Of a stretch of 64,000 bases of DNA, positions 33,782 to 43,946 are shown piece after piece. Position numbers and translations under genes: made by a program. This stretch comes from Rhynchopus euleeides. Lineage: Eukaryota > Euglenozoa > Diplonemea > Diplonemida > Diplonemidae. The notes under the pieces were generated by a model. That model ran no database searches. It was not told the DNA's origin and saw nothing but the letters and a program-made list of their open reading frames with translations. The stretch lies in NCBI GenBank assembly GCA_963210315.1, contig OY723273.1, positions 1,736,001 to 1,800,000 of the forward strand. Direction: 5' to 3'. Numbering within the stretch: the stretch's first letter is position 1; every line of letters begins with the position of its first letter.

Positions 33782-34550
33782 ATCCTGGCATGTGCGGAAC
33801 AGCGGTAGCCGCAAAAAGAAAGAGGAACCGGGAGTCAAGCAAAGAAGTGCAGACGCAAAACGCAGCTGGCACTTTTTCGTTTCCACTTCGTGGCCCACCT
33901 GACGATGCGCTGACGATGAGGCCGATATGTGTATTCAGACACCCGCATCACGAGCATGGGGGTGCCTGGTATGGCCCAGGCTGTGTTGTGCACCCGACAG
34001 CCTGCCATGCATACTCCGCGAGCTTCAGCGGGTGTGGCAAGGAAGAGCGTGGAAAGCGTCCAACGCAATCCTCTCTCACAACCGAAGCTCTCGATAGTAG
34101 CTCGCAGTGTTGTGCTGGTGGCGAGGTGGGAAGGGGGGGGAGGGGGTGGTAGGGGTGACGCTGGGAGCCCCCCACCCGTTGGTTGCACAGGGCGAGCACA
34201 CGCTCCCCTGCCTGGGGTTGGGGGTGGGGTGGCCTTTATCCCTGTGAAGGGGGGGGGTTAGCACTATGTAACCATTCTTTTCTCTTGCATTACTCCATCC
34301 CCTCCCCCCGCCCCCCGCCCGGAGACCACCTTCGCAGGTGCAGCCGTGTGATATTTACCCTGTGACTTATAAATTGCAGCAGTGGCGGTGGCAGGGACGT
34401 GACTCCCATTTTGTTTCGTGATGAGGGGGAGGCCCTTTGCTGCTGCCACCGGCTGCACGCCAGATCTTCCGAAATTAAGTTGATTGCAGCACAGAAAGAG
34501 TGACCCATATCCCTTACCTTTCCTGGGCCTGTTCACCTTCAGGCCGTGCT
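33782..34550. other. Intergenic DNA between F-box gene and DIRS element
   Basis: I see no gene. G-rich tract at about 34130-34148 and C-rich tract at about 34305-34320. The 3' end signals of the F-box gene should be here. Confidence 0.5.
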
Positions 34551-34797
34551 AAAAAAGTGTCACTTCAACTCTGCCGCTCTTTCTCTACTGTTGATACTTC
34601 GTTTGATGCGTTGACGCTTCCACACACACTTACAAACCCACTTGCCTGATGAAGGGGGTGGTGTGTAGAGCACGTTTGGCAGAGCTGAATGACACTTTCC
34701 GCGCGAAAGTCGTGTGCGTAAAAAGTGTCACTTCAACTCTGCCGCTCTTTCTCTACTGTTGATACTTCGTTTGATGCGTTGACGCTTCCACACCCAG
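34551..34797 (-). repeat. 3' terminal B1-A2-B2 block of the DIRS-like element
   Basis: Read on the minus strand: B1 (34797 to about 34721), A2 (about 34725-34598) and B2 (about 34600-34551). A and B meet at GGAAGCGTCAACGCATCAAA. A2 repeats the 5' terminal A1 (39472-39588). Confidence 0.85.
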
Positions 34798-34864
34798 GAC
34801 CCTCTTCCGGAGGGACGTGCTCGTGCACCGGTTGGTCATGTAATCATACGGTGCCGAGTGCGGG

Positions 34865-37807
34865 TTACGTGGTGCTGCGTGTTGGTATATGTGCTGGCTC
34901 GAGGCGGATTGCCCGTTCGGCTCGTGTTCCGCGCGTGTAGGTGTCAGCCCGCTGCTCGTCGGTTGGCACCCACTGGGGGTTGAGCCGCAGTCGCTTCGTC
35001 CGTGCCACGAGGAATATGCGCTGCAGTAGCAGGTTGCCTCTGTGGTTCGCGCAGTGCCCTCGCCGCATGCAAAATACTAGGGGGAGGTTGTCGATGTTGC
35101 ACGTCACAGCGATGTCCTGTGAGTTGATGATGCGTAGCCCTTGCCACACGGCGAAGGCCTCCTTCAGGAAGATGTGCGCATCCCGATCTGCCCCGGTGAA
35201 CACCCCTTGTGTGACCGTCTCCTCTCCCAGTTCGAGTATCGCCGCCCACTCCGTCGATGACGCGTCGGACCACAGCGTTGCCCGCGATGTTGGGTCTGCC
35301 TGGTGGTGCCAATTGTTATCGCGCATGAACTCCATCCGTGCTGCTGTCTCCCGGATCACTGAGTTCGGCACTCGTGTGTTGACATCCCACGCCGCGTTGT
35401 TGTCGTGCGCCCGGCGTCCTATGCGCCGGATGAAAGAGAGGATTGCGGGGGCGAAACACAGTGGCGCGCGCATGACGTATGACTGCCAGACGATGGATCC
35501 GAAGATGCGGAAGGCCCTCCGCGGCGTTGTTGTTCCCTCCAACGTCTCCGCCAGCTCCTCCCGCTGTGCCACCTTCGCCACCCATGCAGGGTCCATGCGG
35601 AATCTATGCTCCACCAGGTCAAACTGGATCCCGAACGTGCAGAAACGTTGCGTCGGCATCCCGTGGTCGGCATCGTCGAGGTTCAGGGTCGCGTTGACGT
35701 AGTCGCACCTTTCGCGGAAGACCCTGTACTTCGCCTGCACCTCGTCCAGTGTCTCGGCTGTGACCACGAAATTGTCTATCCAGACGATGCCGTCTCTTGG
35801 AGGGAGGAGCACCCTCGCACTCCGGTTGGCAATTGCTGGTGAGTGTGACCACCCCATGCACATCACCGACAGAAACGCTGGCACAAATTCGTCCCGCTTG
35901 TCCCCGAAGCGGATCCCGAAGTAGCGCTGGATCTCCTCCTCCACCGGAAACTGGTAGAACCAGCTCCTCGCGTCAGCGAGCACAACCCAAGTTGACTCAG
36001 CGATACGGCGCGTCACCTCCAGGATGTCGTCCAATCTCATGTCTGGCGGTCGCGCCATGTACGAGTTCAGAGTACGTGCGTCGACGATGAAGCGTGTCCC
36101 CCCTGACTTCTTCGGCACGGTAAAGGCTGGTAAGGTGAGTATCGCATGAGTACAGGCTATAGCGATAACGCCGTAGGCGATGAGGTCGTCGACATGTTTC
36201 AATGTATGGCGTGATATCATCCTCCACTTGTTTCTGAAGTGGTCGCGTGCTCCGGGGAGCAACGCATTCCTGAAGGCTTCGGGGTCTGTAATGAGGTCCA
36301 ACACGCCTCGCAGTTCCTCGTTGGAGTCCAGCTCGCGGAGTCGCGCCAGGTTGAGGCGCGTGTCGCAGATCGGAGCAAGGCGGTCGTCTTCAGATGGGTC
36401 TTGCCTTTCATGGGCAGGTCGCACGATATGTCCTTTGTGGTGCACGCCGACACTCTCCCCGTATAGATCGGCGTCTATGCCCGGTCCGTGTTCCGAGTCG
36501 GTGTCCGTCGTGTCGTCGGAGCTGTCGGTTTCTTCAGGAGGTTGGTATACTTGGATGGAGAGCTGAGGCCTGTGGTATGCCTTTGGGCGCTCTCTCGGCT
36601 GTGCGGCTGGGTCCCCTGCGCGTGCCGCGTCATCGTTGTGAGTCGGCCCGGGCCCCGCGCCGGTGCCGTCCTTTCCTCCACCGACCCCTGCTGCGCCGCC
36701 CCCTGTCGGGTAGTCATACCGTCGTAGTTCACGTGTGATGTCTCTCCTCCTTTTGTACGGGAAATGTGTGCTAAACTCTGGTCCCCTGTGTCTCACGCGC
36801 TCTTGGCCAGTTCTTTGGACAGTGCCGCTGTGTCTGCCACACGCTGTGTCGTTGCTGCTGGTATGTATCGAAACACCGCGTCGGGGGTCGCATGTCGCGA
36901 CAGCATCATCAGCTTCTCGACTGGCACCCCGTTGCGTGCCAGATGGTGGAGGGCCCCCCTCCGGAGGGAGTGCGGCGTCAATCGGGCATCCACCCTTTTC
37001 ACCGCCGCCGCGATGCATCGGTATGTCACGCTCGGGGGAAACAGGTTCCCTTCTGTCTTTAGCTCTTTCATACGGCTCCGCAGGATCTTCAGCATCTCCG
37101 GTGGCAGTGACATACCCGTTGTCTTCCCCAGCTGGAAGGGGTCCGACTTCGTGGTGGTCCACACGATGGTGATCTGGTCTGACTTCGCTTCCGTCTGGAT
37201 GTCCCGCGTTGACAGTCGTTGCACATCCGACGCTCTCGCCGCCCCGTGCCACATCATCGCTACGGCCAGACGCACCAGCGGCCGCGGTTCCTGAGTCACT
37301 GCCTGTGCTGCCTGTTCTTGAGTCGCGGGGTGCGCCTGTTGTGCTGGCTTCAATGCTCCGCTGCGGCACAAGCTTCGCTTGAAGTCCCGTAGCACGTGCC
37401 CTTCCTGTTCCCACGACTCGAAGCGGCGCAGGCTCGCGATGATGTTGCCCAAGTACTGCAGTGCCGATGGGGCGGACAGTCCGTTGAGCCGCAGATGCGT
37501 GATCCACAGGGTGATCCCCTCCTCGTGTCGTAGTGTGCGGCCCTCCCCCCTGCACCACTCCTCTCTGAACTCGCGGTACCTCTCGTAGCTCCTGCGCAGA
37601 GCCGTCCAGTATGAACTCGACAGTGCGTTCCCCAAAGCCTCCTGCGTGGCCTCCATGATGATCAGCCTCATCTCGCTCGACAGTGGTTGTTGCTTGATGC
37701 GGGGGCGGCCCTTGTTGGTTTGCTTCTTTTCTTTCAGGATGAACTCGTATGGGGATGGTGTGGGCGGCGTTGGGCTGGTTCCTGGGTGGGTGGTCTGCTG
37801 GAGTCAC
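34865..37807 (-). CDS. Reverse transcriptase-RNase H frame of the DIRS-like element
   Basis: This is the longest open frame of the element (980 codons). Only the part from about 36500 downward looks like the enzyme. The RT core includes PKKSGGTRFIVDARTLN, VVLADARSWFYQFPV, GWSHSPAIA and IVWIDNFVV. RNase H follows with TLWSDASSTEWAA, EAFAVWQGLRI, NIDNLPLVFC and a C-terminal WVPTDEQRADTYTRG. The upstream third overlaps the tyrosine-recombinase gene in another frame and is probably not translated as such. Overlap of these two genes is known in DIRS elements. Confidence 0.85.
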   Translation of the reverse strand: MTPADHPPRNQPNAAHTIPIRVHPERKEANQQGPPPHQATTTVERDEADHHGGHAGGFGERTVEFILDGSAQELREVPRVQRGVVQGGGPHTTTRGGDHPVDHASAAQRTVRPIGTAVLGQHHREPAPLRVVGTGRARATGLQAKLVPQRSIEASTTGAPRDSRTGSTGSDSGTAAAGASGRSDDVARGGESVGCATTVNAGHPDGSEVRPDHHRVDHHEVGPLPAGEDNGYVTATGDAEDPAEPYERAKDRREPVSPERDIPMHRGGGEKGGCPIDAALPPEGGPPPSGTQRGASREADDAVATCDPRRGVSIHTSSNDTACGRHSGTVQRTGQERVRHRGPEFSTHFPYKRRRDITRELRRYDYPTGGGAAGVGGGKDGTGAGPGPTHNDDAARAGDPAAQPRERPKAYHRPQLSIQVYQPPEETDSSDDTTDTDSEHGPGIDADLYGESVGVHHKGHIVRPAHERQDPSEDDRLAPICDTRLNLARLRELDSNEELRGVLDLITDPEAFRNALLPGARDHFRNKWRMISRHTLKHVDDLIAYGVIAIACTHAILTLPAFTVPKKSGGTRFIVDARTLNSYMARPPDMRLDDILEVTRRIAESTWVVLADARSWFYQFPVEEEIQRYFGIRFGDKRDEFVPAFLSVMCMGWSHSPAIANRSARVLLPPRDGIVWIDNFVVTAETLDEVQAKYRVFRERCDYVNATLNLDDADHGMPTQRFCTFGIQFDLVEHRFRMDPAWVAKVAQREELAETLEGTTTPRRAFRIFGSIVWQSYVMRAPLCFAPAILSFIRRIGRRAHDNNAAWDVNTRVPNSVIRETAARMEFMRDNNWHHQADPTSRATLWSDASSTEWAAILELGEETVTQGVFTGADRDAHIFLKEAFAVWQGLRIINSQDIAVTCNIDNLPLVFCMRRGHCANHRGNLLLQRIFLVARTKRLRLNPQWVPTDEQRADTYTRGTRAERAIRLEPAHIPTRSTT
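36793..37671 (-). CDS. Tyrosine recombinase of the DIRS-like element
   Basis: About 292 codons. It has a helical N-terminal core-binding region (YWTALRRSYERYREFREEW, ALQYLGNIIASLRRFE). The catalytic domain has the first Arg within MMWHGAARASDVQRL, the H-x-x-R box as TPHSLRRGALHHLARNG, and the nucleophile Tyr in FRYIP. It would integrate a circular DNA intermediate through the A/B junction. It lies between the gag-like frame and the RT core in transcription order. Confidence 0.88.
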   Translation of the reverse strand: MRLIIMEATQEALGNALSSSYWTALRRSYERYREFREEWCRGEGRTLRHEEGITLWITHLRLNGLSAPSALQYLGNIIASLRRFESWEQEGHVLRDFKRSLCRSGALKPAQQAHPATQEQAAQAVTQEPRPLVRLAVAMMWHGAARASDVQRLSTRDIQTEAKSDQITIVWTTTKSDPFQLGKTTGMSLPPEMLKILRSRMKELKTEGNLFPPSVTYRCIAAAVKRVDARLTPHSLRRGALHHLARNGVPVEKLMMLSRHATPDAVFRYIPAATTQRVADTAALSKELAKSA

Positions 37808-38790
37808 TGTCCCCCGCGGGGCCCTTTCGACCCCTTTCCCACTGCCCTCTGCTCCGCCCCCTTTCCCGTCTTCCCGGTGGGGTACGGCGTGTAGCGCGGG
37901 TCAGCCCCCTGTTGCACACGCGGTGGTACCAAACGGCGCGGGTTCGCCTTCGCCTGCGCATCATTCGCCTCTCCCACCAGCCGCTGGTGCAGAGACGCCG
38001 AGAACGTGAGGGGTGGGATGTTCTTCGCCTTGTGCTCGTAGTAGGCACGTGCCACATACCCCGTGAGGCAGGCCAGAGCCGACATTTCGCACACGATGCG
38101 GTGCAGGGGCAGCAGGCTGGGTTCCTCCTCCGTGTTCATCTTCATGAGCTTTAGTACGTCGTCGAAGTGCTCGAAGCATTTGCGGAGGCTGTGCATCCAT
38201 TCCCCCGCATCTGTGCCCGACGCTGGCAGGCTCGCCTCCCGGAACACGCGGGACACCTCTGCCCGGATCTGCCGCCGCACCGCGCCCTTCCATATGCCAG
38301 GGCGCCACGTCGCGACCGCGTATGGCGAGAAGTCATCCGGCAACCCCTCGTCAGCCTCCTGCAGCTGCCTCTGCAGATCGGCGATGGTCTCGGCCTGCTC
38401 CTCCACCTTCGCCTCCAGCCGAGTCATGCGCGCCTCCATGTTGAGCCCTTCACCGGCTCCCAGTTGGGGCAGCGCCCCCAGCCCGTCCTCCTCTTCAGCG
38501 GCCTCCTCCGCTGCTGCCGCGCCGCCTGCCTGCATCTTCGTCCACGCGCACATTGGGCATACCCATCCGGCGCTGCCCATGTGGGCGACGAAGGCGTCCG
38601 CCACCGCCTTCGGGTGCAGATGCGCCCGCACACATGTCCTCGTCGTGGCTTGTCCGCAGGCGTTGCATGCGTGCGCCGTTCCGCCCTCATGGACGGTGGC
38701 GCATGTGGGGAACACGCAGTGCTGCATCGGCTCCGCCGCGGGCTCCATAGAGAGGGCCGGCACCTCGACCAAAGCCCAGTCGACGTCCAT
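37804..38790 (-). CDS. Gag-like protein of the DIRS-like element
   Basis: 328 codons from ATG 38790. The N-terminal third has a Cys/His-rich zinc-binding region (CVFPTCATVHEG, HACNACGQATTRTCVRAHLH, WVCPMCAWTK). A coiled coil follows (MTRLEAKVEEQAETIADLQRQ), then a helical domain. Its position as first gene of a DIRS element supports a structural role. The C-terminus is basic and low complexity. Confidence 0.75.
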   Translation of the reverse strand: MDVDWALVEVPALSMEPAAEPMQHCVFPTCATVHEGGTAHACNACGQATTRTCVRAHLHPKAVADAFVAHMGSAGWVCPMCAWTKMQAGGAAAAEEAAEEEDGLGALPQLGAGEGLNMEARMTRLEAKVEEQAETIADLQRQLQEADEGLPDDFSPYAVATWRPGIWKGAVRRQIRAEVSRVFREASLPASGTDAGEWMHSLRKCFEHFDDVLKLMKMNTEEEPSLLPLHRIVCEMSALACLTGYVARAYYEHKAKNIPPLTFSASLHQRLVGEANDAQAKANPRRLVPPRVQQGADPRYTPYPTGKTGKGAEQRAVGKGSKGPRGGQ

Positions 38791-38822
38791 CTTTCCTCAC
38801 TACTCTGCTTGTCGTACGCCTC

Positions 38823-39430
38823 TAGCTGTCCTTCACACCCGCTGATCCTTCACCCCGCTGCTTTTGTTCACGCGCTTTGGCGCCCCTGTAAAACACACAC
38901 GCTCTGCTGTCCGTCACCACCGCTGGTCCTTCACCCCGCTGCTCCTGTAAAACACACGCGTCCCCGATGCTTTTGTTCACGCGCTTTGGCGGTCCTGTAA
39001 AACACACGCGTCCCCGCTGCTTTTGTTCACGCGCTTTGGCGGCCCTTCAAAAACACACCCGCTCTGCTGTCCTTCACCACCGCTGGTCCTTCACCCCGCT
39101 GCTCCTGTAAAACACACGCGTCCCCGATGCTTTTGTTCACGCGCTTTGGCGGTCCTGTAAAACACACGCGTCCCCGCTGCTTTTGTTCACGCGCTTTGGC
39201 GACCCTTCAAAACACACCCGCTCTGCTATCCTTCACCACCGCTGTTCCTTCACCCCGCTGCTCCTGTAAAACACACGCGTCCCCGCTGCTTTTGTTCACG
39301 CGCTTTGGCGGCCCTTCAAAACACACCCGCTCTGCTGTCCTTCACCACCGCTGGTCCTTCACCCCGCTGCTCCTGTAAAACACACGCGTCCCCGCTGCTT
39401 TTGTTCACGCGCTTTGGCGGCTCCGCTCGT
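38823..39430 (-). repeat. Tandem repeats in the leader of the DIRS-like element
   Basis: Interleaved copies of CTTTTGTTCACGCGCTTTGG, CTGTAAAACACACGCGTCCC and CTCTGCTGTCCTTCACCACC make about five composite units upstream of the gag-like frame. They lie between the frame and the 5' terminal segment, so they belong to the untranslated leader. Confidence 0.8.
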
Positions 39431-39471
39431 CCCTTTTCGCTGCTTCTGACTCTTCTCACTAAAAATAAATA

Positions 39472-39588
39472 TGCGTTGACGCTTCCACACACACTTACAA
39501 ACCCACTTGCCTGATGAAGGGGGTGTGTAGAGCACGTTTGGCAGAGCTGAATGACACTTTCCGCGCGAAAGTCGTGTGCGTAAAAAAA
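39472..39588 (-). repeat. 5' terminal A1 segment of the DIRS-like element
   Basis: Direct repeat of about 34598-34725, from GCGTTGACGCTTCCACACAC to GTCGTGTGCGTAAAAAA as read on the plus strand. Confidence 0.85.
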
Positions 39589-39736
39589 ATGTCGTGATCT
39601 GACGTAATCTGTCGTTCCGTCCCCTCCCCTCCCCTCCCCCCCCCCCCCCCCAAGTGGAAGGTTCACGATCAAAAAAATCCCTGCCCCCCCCCACACACAC
39701 ACGACACACCCTCGATCGGGTTGATTTGGACCTCTT
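39589..39736. other. Short intergenic stretch
   Basis: C-rich run at about 39619-39652; no gene. Confidence 0.5.
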
Positions 39737-39844
39737 GGGGGTCTTTGCTGGTCGACAAACTTCGACAAACTTCTTCAGTTTTCAGCCAATTCAACAGGAA
39801 ATGCACCAAAATGCACTGACGACCACCCCGTAGCGAAGACCCCC
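39737..39844. mobile_element. Small K-family MITE, copy 2
   Basis: 108 bp, flanked by CTT (39734-39736 and 39845-39847). Termini GGGGGTCTTTGCTGG and GTAGCGAAGACCCCC. Interior ATGCACCAAAATGCACTGAC is shared (inverted) with copy 3 and with K1's right arm. Confidence 0.85.
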
Positions 39845-40119
39845 CTTCTGTTCCGTATCCATTGCAGTGCCCCGTTTACGCCGCCCCGTCCCCTCCTCTC
39901 GCCCTTCTCCTCCAATCGCCTTGGTCCCCCCCCCCCTCCCTCCTCCCCTGGTCCTGAATAGTTTGGCTGACCCGTGGTGCTTTGCCTCCATGTCTGGAGA
40001 GTCATAAAACCCGGTGAATTTCTGTGCCAGACAACCGGTGTGCGTTCCGCATGCCGTACAAGGGGAAAAAAATAGCTAAAAAAAAGAACCACGCAACTCC
40101 CCCCCCCCCCCCCCCCCTA

Positions 40120-41266
40120 GGGGGGGTCAAATGCCACCCTTTTACGTGGACAAACACGATTTTTCAAAAAACCGGCGCAGAGGCCCCAAAGCCCCCGTAA
40201 ACCCTCCAAACCCCCCCAGATCGGTCCGGAAACCCATCGAACCCCACTTTTCCACCATTCCGGGCACCTCAGGTGCCCGAATTGGGGTACCTAAATTTTG
40301 TGCCACCGTTTGGTACCGTACAGTGCCACTGTGTGGGAGGTTGGAAAAGAAAATGCCCCAACACACCACATCTGAGGGTTGCAATGCATGTTGCTTGCCA
40401 ACCACGTCATCCGGTGGGTGTCAGGCGCTATGTAGGTGGCATTAGCCAGGTCTTCGATGTGTTCTGGCTTGTATATATACCTCCCTGCCACCATGCACCG
40501 GGAGGCTGCCTGTAGGTACGGAACAGTCCAGATGGTCGTGTGATTCCTGTGCAGCAGTGCTCCACAACCGGGATGTGTTGACAACGACTGTTGCAACACG
40601 AGCTGTACATTCCGGGAACACATGAAGTGCGCTGTCGTGGTACCCATTGTGCCAGAATTGGTAGTTGCTGCGGTCTACTTTGCCTGGCCCAAGAGCACTG
40701 GTACTGAACGGTGCAATATGCGTGGCGAGGTGAATACAACGGAAGCGCGCAAAGTCAATACAGCTCTCGGATGGCGGGTGGTGGTGCCACTAGTGTGTGA
40801 CGTTCACTCGAGGATACAACGCATCACAATGAATCAGCAACCGTGGACCGAGTACAATACGCTCTCTGTGGCTGGTGTGGGGGACAAAGGCAGTGCCTGT
40901 GCCGCAGGCAGGGAGGTATATATACAAGCCAGAACACATCGAAGACCTGGCTAATGCCACCTACATAGCGCCTGACACCCACCGGATGACGTGGTTGGCA
41001 AGCAACATGCATTGCAACCCTCAGATGTGGTGTGTTGGGGCATTTTCTTTTCCAACCTCCCACACAGTGGCACTGTACGGTACCAAACGGTGGCACAAAA
41101 TTTAGGTACCCCAATTCGGGCACCTGAGGTGCCCGGAATGGTGGAAAAGTGGGGTTCGATGGGTTTCCGGACCGATCTGGGGGGGTTTGGAGGGTTTACG
41201 GGGGCTTTGGGGCCTCTGCGCCGGTTTTTTGAAAAATCGTGTTTGTCACCCCCATTTGACCCCCCC
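40120..41266. mobile_element. TA-flanked inverted-repeat element, family A copy 2
   Basis: 1,147 bp, flanked by TA (40118-40119, 41267-41268). It is the reverse complement of 9652-10798 with the same length, the same tip asymmetry and no difference that I noticed. The open frames on both strands match those of copy 1 exactly, so transposition was recent. Confidence 0.9.
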
Positions 41267-41282
41267 TACCCCCCCCCCCCTA

Positions 41283-42087
41283 GGCATAGGGTGCGGGCGA
41301 TTCGGTTATCGCCCAAATCGCAAAAATTATCGCCCTCATTATCGCCCATTCTGTCAAGGCGATAAGTGGGCGATAATTTTTCCGTCGTATTTTTGGGGGC
41401 AAAATGGCCCGGCCAGGGACGTCAGATCACTGCTGAGGTGGTGAGTGGGTCATTGCCTCAGTGAAGACCCGGTTCCTGACCTAGATCAAGCCCTCTGCTC
41501 CAGTGTTCTCAGTGGGTCATGACTCTGTGACCAGGGTCAGAACCGCCCCAGGTCTCAGATCAGCCGTGAAGCTTCCTGTGGGCTCTGCAATGAGTCATCT
41601 CAAACGTACGGAGTGCATCTCCTCCCATTCAGACCGACTACACTAGAACCACGCATCTCCTTCAACACTAAGGTGTACCCGCTTCATGCTCACGAGTGCT
41701 CCTAGTAACGGCGAGTGAACAGGTCCTGAGCGAGGTCAGGATCTGGGCCAATGCCCAGTTCCTCACGTGGGTTTTGACCGAGGAAATGACCCACCCGCAT
41801 GACGTCAGTGGTCAGAAGCTGATTTCTGATGCAGAATCCTAGGTCTTGGCCCAGTTGTTGACGAGGTCACAGGGCCCTGTGGGACCCAGGGTCAGTAGAG
41901 CGGTAACCCACTCACCACTAGCTGAAGACCCCTTCAGAAAGTGTGAAAGAAAACGGGCGATACTGGGCGATAATTTGGCGATAATTGGGCGATAATGGGC
42001 GATAAGGCGATTCGATACGCGATAATCGGGGCTCGAACCCGGTTGGGCGAATATAGGGCGATAGGCGAATCGCCCGCACCCTATGCC
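41283..42087. mobile_element. TA-flanked element C
   Basis: 805 bp, TA at 41281-41282 and 42088-42089. Termini GGCATAGGGTGCGGGCGATT and its complement. Subterminal arrays of GGGCGATAATT occur in both orientations. The right TA is also the left TA of element D, so C inserted exactly at D's edge. The interior contains an LSU rRNA-like segment near 41701. Confidence 0.85.
41701..41723 (+). rRNA. LSU rRNA-like fragment inside element C
   Basis: CTAGTAACGGCGAGTGAAC followed by AGG is the universally conserved sequence near the 5' end of eukaryotic LSU rRNA (domain I). A second weaker resemblance, CTCAGATCAGCCGTGA near 41561, recalls the LSU 5' end. An ACCCGCT near 41671 recalls the next conserved block. 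Spacing differs from true LSU, so this is a captured, rearranged fragment and not a functional rRNA gene. Confidence 0.5.
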
Positions 42088-42089
42088 TA

Positions 42090-43239
42090 GGGGGGGCCAT
42101 ATGTGTGTGAGAAAGTGCCATTTTTCAGGTTGGCAAAAAATCGAACTTCTGGGTCAAAAAACCCACACAAAGTGCCCCAGACCACTCCGGAAACGGGTTA
42201 TCGGTCGGTTTTGACCCCTTTTGACACCCGGAGAGGGTCAGAATCACGATGTCGAAAAAAGTGCCCACCGGTGGTACCTGTGGGCATTTCTGCTGAGGCC
42301 CCAAATCGGAGTCTCCATATTTTCTACCCTGGAAACGCCTCGGATTGGTGTGCGTGCATTTGGAGGATGAAGAAACGGGTGGAGGGGTGTATTGAGACCC
42401 CACTGTGACCTCAATGATGTCATTTTCTTCAAGTCTGGCGTGAGGGCGATGTTGTCATCCTCAGCCAGCTCTGGCAACCCCCTAACTTCATCCGCTTCAG
42501 TGAACTGCGTCAGGCAGCCAATGAAGTTTAACCGTCCGCCACGATCCCTCGTCACGTGGAATACGGACATGGTTACAGTCCTCGAGTTCAGCATCCGTTG
42601 GGATTAAAGAACCACCAGCCATCATGAGACTTTTTGCACTGTGCTTACTGCACCAGCTGGGCAGTACGGCTCAGGTTTGCAGTTGGGGCATGATCAAGTA
42701 CTTGTGACGCTGTCCCGTGGCATCCTTCCACAAAATCGTTACTTCCCGGCAGTACTGCAACTTCCTCGGGAAACTCGTCGAATGCGCACTCGTCCTTCTC
42801 AAGAGAGAGAGAACGATATCCATCTTGGATGGCATGGCGGTGGCCACCGGTGGGCACCAGTTTGCTGCATTCCTTGCTGTTGCTGAACCACTTCATTCTC
42901 GGACCGTTGGCCATCCACAGCGGTATTTTCGAGTTTGGCTGCACTGTCTGATGACTGGCTTCTCGGAATCGTCCTTCCCAGGGTTACTGGGTGATTGATA
43001 CTCATGTGTTGTGATGGTGGGCAAATAGAAGGGGTGGGCAGGTACCACCGGTGGGCACTATTTTCGCCATCGTGATTCTGGGGCAATGGGGGCTCCAAAA
43101 ATGGTCAAAACCGCCGGAAAACCAGTTTCCGGAGTGGTTTGGAGAGGGTTTTGGGGTCAGAACCACCGAGAAGGTCGATATTTTGCAAAACCGAAATTTT
43201 CGGTTTTCTCACGCTTTTAAACGGACATATGGCCCCCCC
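42090..43239. mobile_element. TA-flanked element D
   Basis: 1,150 bp, TA at 42088-42089 and 43240-43241. Termini GGGGGGGCCATATG and CATATGGCCCCCCC. Diverged inner arms of about 150 bp share GGGTCAAAA, CTCCGGAAAC and CCACCGGTGG motifs. There is no intact transposase; short plus-strand frames at about 42717-42998 are weakly protein-like. Confidence 0.85.
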
Positions 43240-43241
43240 TA

Positions 43242-43946
43242 CCCCCCCCCCCCTCTCTCTGTGCATCAGCTTGGCTTCTCGCATCGCTGCACAAATGCAA
43301 AGAATACGGGGGTGAAGAGGTGGGGCCTTCACTCATAAATGCAGAAGAGTAGCGTATCAGTTCTCGTGAGGCGGTCTTTCGTGAACTTCTGTACAATGCG
43401 GGTCCGCTGATAGGATTCTATTTCAATACCACCTCCCACCCCCACCGAGGGAAAAGGACTAACATTGCAAGAAGGTGCTGGGAGACTTACTTTTCCATTC
43501 ACTCTCGACGATCAAACCCCCCCCGCCGAGGGAGCGAGAAGGATCCCGACACCCCCCCTCCCAGGGTTTCTGTTCACACCGCACCCCATACCGCACGAAG
43601 CCTCGCCAAGGTTTTGACTAACACATCTCCCTCCCTGTCCGATTTCCCCGTCCCCCGGTCCCGATCTGTTTCAATGAATATCTTTCAAAGAGGGTGGCAA
43701 CCCCCCCCCCCCCAACCCTCTACCGCCTTGACCTTTTCTGGCAACAGCCTGCCTCCGCTTTGGGATTTGTTTATTCTGCGGGTGGGGAGGGGGAGGAGGA
43801 GGAGGGTGCTGCGACTCGCGCGCTCACCTTAGCCGTCAAACCCCCCCCCCCCCCCTCCCTCCCCACCGCCACGCATGTGCTTCAACCCCGTGCAAGTCTT
43901 TCTTTTTTTGGAAGCGATGTCGTCGCGCATTCGTTGCTCGTGATTC
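43242..43946. other. Intergenic DNA
   Basis: C-rich runs at about 43241-43253, 43700-43712 and 43841-43856. No gene seen. Confidence 0.5.

Larger units (their letters stand above)
34551..39588 (-). mobile_element. DIRS/PAT-like tyrosine-recombinase retrotransposon
   Basis: About 5.0 kb on the minus strand. The 5' side (39588 to about 39472) carries terminal segment A. The 3' side (34797 to 34551) reads B, A, B, so the ends form split direct repeats, as in PAT-like DIRS elements. Between them, in order, are a gag-like frame, a tyrosine recombinase and a reverse transcriptase-RNase H. It looks whole, with three long open frames, and is therefore probably young. No LTRs and no target duplication are seen, as expected for the DIRS order. 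Confidence 0.88.

Noticed and set aside
34598-34725. A SINE with a poly-A tail or a hammerhead ribozyme (CCTGATGAAGG followed by GCGAAAGTC)
   Set aside because: The unit matches the terminal repeat of the adjacent DIRS-like element, there are no A/B box promoters, and the spacing between the two ribozyme-like blocks leaves no proper stem II.
42030-42055. tRNA T-arm-like GGGCTCGAACCCGG in element C
   Set aside because: No acceptor or anticodon stem can be placed around it. I found no supportable tRNA in the window.
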